The notes under the pieces were generated by a model. That model made no database searches. It had not been told where the DNA came from and worked only from the letters and a program-made list of their open reading frames with translations. Below are positions 16,739-17,896 of a stretch of DNA of 17,896 nt, one piece after another; position 1 is the first letter of the stretch, and each line of letters opens with the position of its first letter. The stretch is taken from contig JBBHKE010000981.1 of NCBI GenBank assembly GCA_037447655.1, positions 1 to 17,896 of the forward strand, read 5' to 3'. The DNA is from Zygnema cylindricum (taxonomy: Eukaryota; Streptophyta; Zygnematophyceae; Zygnematales; Zygnemataceae). The position numbers were made by a program, and so were the translations under genes.

Positions 16739-17896
16739 GGAGAGGTTTTATATAGAATGGTGGCTCGTGCGATATGTCTCCAACTCCAACCAGCTTTTTG
16801 TTGTGGCCATTTGAAGAGGTTGTGAGGCTCTGGTCAACATGATTTGGGCTTTGTTGGATGTACATCCGGATTGGTTGGTTTTTCAGGTCGACGTTTCCAA
16901 TGCTTTCAATACGATGGATCGAAACATCATTATTTTTCAGCTTAAAGCGGCTCTATCTCCGATTGTCCAATATTTCCCCTTTGTGAAGGCTTTCTATCAT
17001 TTGACCAGCAACCTTTCCTTCTTGGCCGATGATGATCTCATTCCTCTCTCCTTAGCGACCGGCACTCGCCAAGGCGACCCTCTGGGTGGACCTTTGATCG
17101 CCCTCGCCCATTATCGGGCCATTCGTGCTTCCGTAACCGCTTTCCCTTCTTCTTTTTTCCTTTGGTTGCAGATGCTACGCACATTATTGGGCCTACTGCA
17201 CAATTCGTGCTGGTATATGATTTTTCCAGGAATGTTGAGCCGAACTAAACCTTTCCGTCCAACCTTCGAAGTGTGTTAAATGGCCCCCTCAGGATATCCC
17301 AGTTTCCTTTATTCCCCCTCTTGGTTTTACAACTCATTCTCCCTCCAATGGCATTCGTGTTCTTGGTTGCTCCATTGGTTTGGATACTTTTGTGACCCGA
17401 ATTCTCGATGATGCTCTACAAATAGATCAGGCCCACATGGAAGACCTTCCTCACCTTCTCGATCCCCAAGTGGCTTTTGCTGTGTTAACCAGGTGTTTCC
17501 CCCACCGCCATTCTAACCTTACTTGTATTTCCCCCACCACCTCAACGTTTATTTCCTCTCTCTCAGCTTTTGATGAGCGCCTCATGAACGTACTTCACAC
17601 TCTGTTATGTCGTGGGGCATTCGATCGCGAGTTTGGACCCTCAGCCCGCATTGAAGCATCCCTCCGTGTCTCTACGGGGGGATTAGGTCTATTATCGATT
17701 GCCCGTGTTACTCCAGCAGTCATTTTGGGAAGTTGGTTTCTTATTGCCTCCACTCTTGTTTCCTGTATCTTGGCTAGGGAAACCCCCGTTCTAGTTACCG
17801 TGGTCCCCCTTGTTTCCAACGATGTGTTTACCTTCCAGCGGTCTCTATTGGATGCATCACGTTCTCTTAATCCCCATGCCCTAGCGGATGTGTCGA
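16739..17896 (+). pseudogene. Non-LTR-type reverse transcriptase, copy 2 (5'-truncated, few lesions, runs off window)
   Basis: Homology starts abruptly at about 16739, in the RT fingers (a GEVLYRMVARAI-like segment split by a frame change), and continues to the window end. The frame 16839-17279 has FQVDVSNAFNTMD with the motif-A Asp at 16890, FPFVKAFY, and GTRQGDPLGG at 17061-17090, the RT motif B. Motif C appears in the next frame as LVADATHIIGP (gat at 17171), where the usual second Asp is Ala. There are one-base shifts in a T-run near 17153 and near 17223, and a TGA at 17236. From 17239 a third frame is open for over 210 codons to the edge, reading LSVQPSKCVKWPP, GIRVLGCSIG, AFAVLTRCFPHR, GGLGLLSIARVTPAVILGSW. 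That tail is the conserved region after the RT palm in this family. It has the QGDPLGG form of non-LTR RTs rather than a copia RT. The exact clade is unknown to me. Confidence 0.75.

Noticed and set aside
17595-17819. Minus-strand 74-codon frame near the right edge
   Set aside because: The plus strand is open through here with conserved RT-tail sequence; the minus frame is Arg/Thr/Pro-rich and without motif.
1-17896. CRISPR array, bacterial operon or phage-type system
   Set aside because: There are no regularly spaced repeats, no Shine-Dalgarno-linked genes and no prokaryotic gene families. All coding signal is of eukaryotic retroelements.

Overview
The window is repeat-dominated nuclear DNA, most likely from a plant. 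It holds no intact host gene. It contains at least two nearly full-length Ty1/copia LTR retrotransposons, several further LTR fragments of the same superfamily, and two decayed pieces of a non-LTR-type reverse transcriptase gene. The plant assignment rests on three things: plant-type copia polyprotein motifs (DSGAS protease, HHCC and DDE integrase, VDD-type RT, copia RNase H); a primer-binding site that matches the anticodon arm of plant initiator tRNA-Met; and G-box motifs (CACGTG) in the LTRs. The species cannot be told from the sequence.

Layout. 1-140 is the edge of a minus-oriented LTR whose element lies off the left end. 141-615 and 616-1306 are two plus-oriented LTR remnants lying end to end. 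1307-2239 has no recognisable gene. 2240-3624 is a heavily decayed plus-strand reverse-transcriptase pseudogene (copy 1). 3625-16484 is an old plus-strand copia element (outer element), split by a younger minus-strand copia element of a related subfamily (inner element, 6999-13446). 16485-16738 is unassigned. 16739-17896 is a second, 5'-truncated and better preserved copy of the same RT family; it runs off the right end.

The nesting is resolved to the base. The inner element is flanked by a perfect 5-bp duplication ATATA (6994-6998 and 13447-13451), and removing it rejoins the outer integrase-to-RT linker in frame. The inner LTRs are both 1049 bp and about 95% identical by eye, so this insertion is younger. 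The outer LTRs (1075 and 1054 bp) are far more diverged and differ by indels. Both polyproteins are dead: each has many stops and frameshifts, and each has a damaged RT catalytic box (NVDD in the inner, YVDG in the outer).

The most interesting signal is the primer-binding site. Both elements carry GTTATGGGCCCACC directly after the 5' LTR. This is the complement of the anticodon stem-loop of initiator tRNA-Met, not of its 3' acceptor end. The ATG inside it, which pairs with the tRNA anticodon CAU, is in frame with Gag and is its best start codon. Reverse-transcription priming and gag translation would therefore compete for the same bases.
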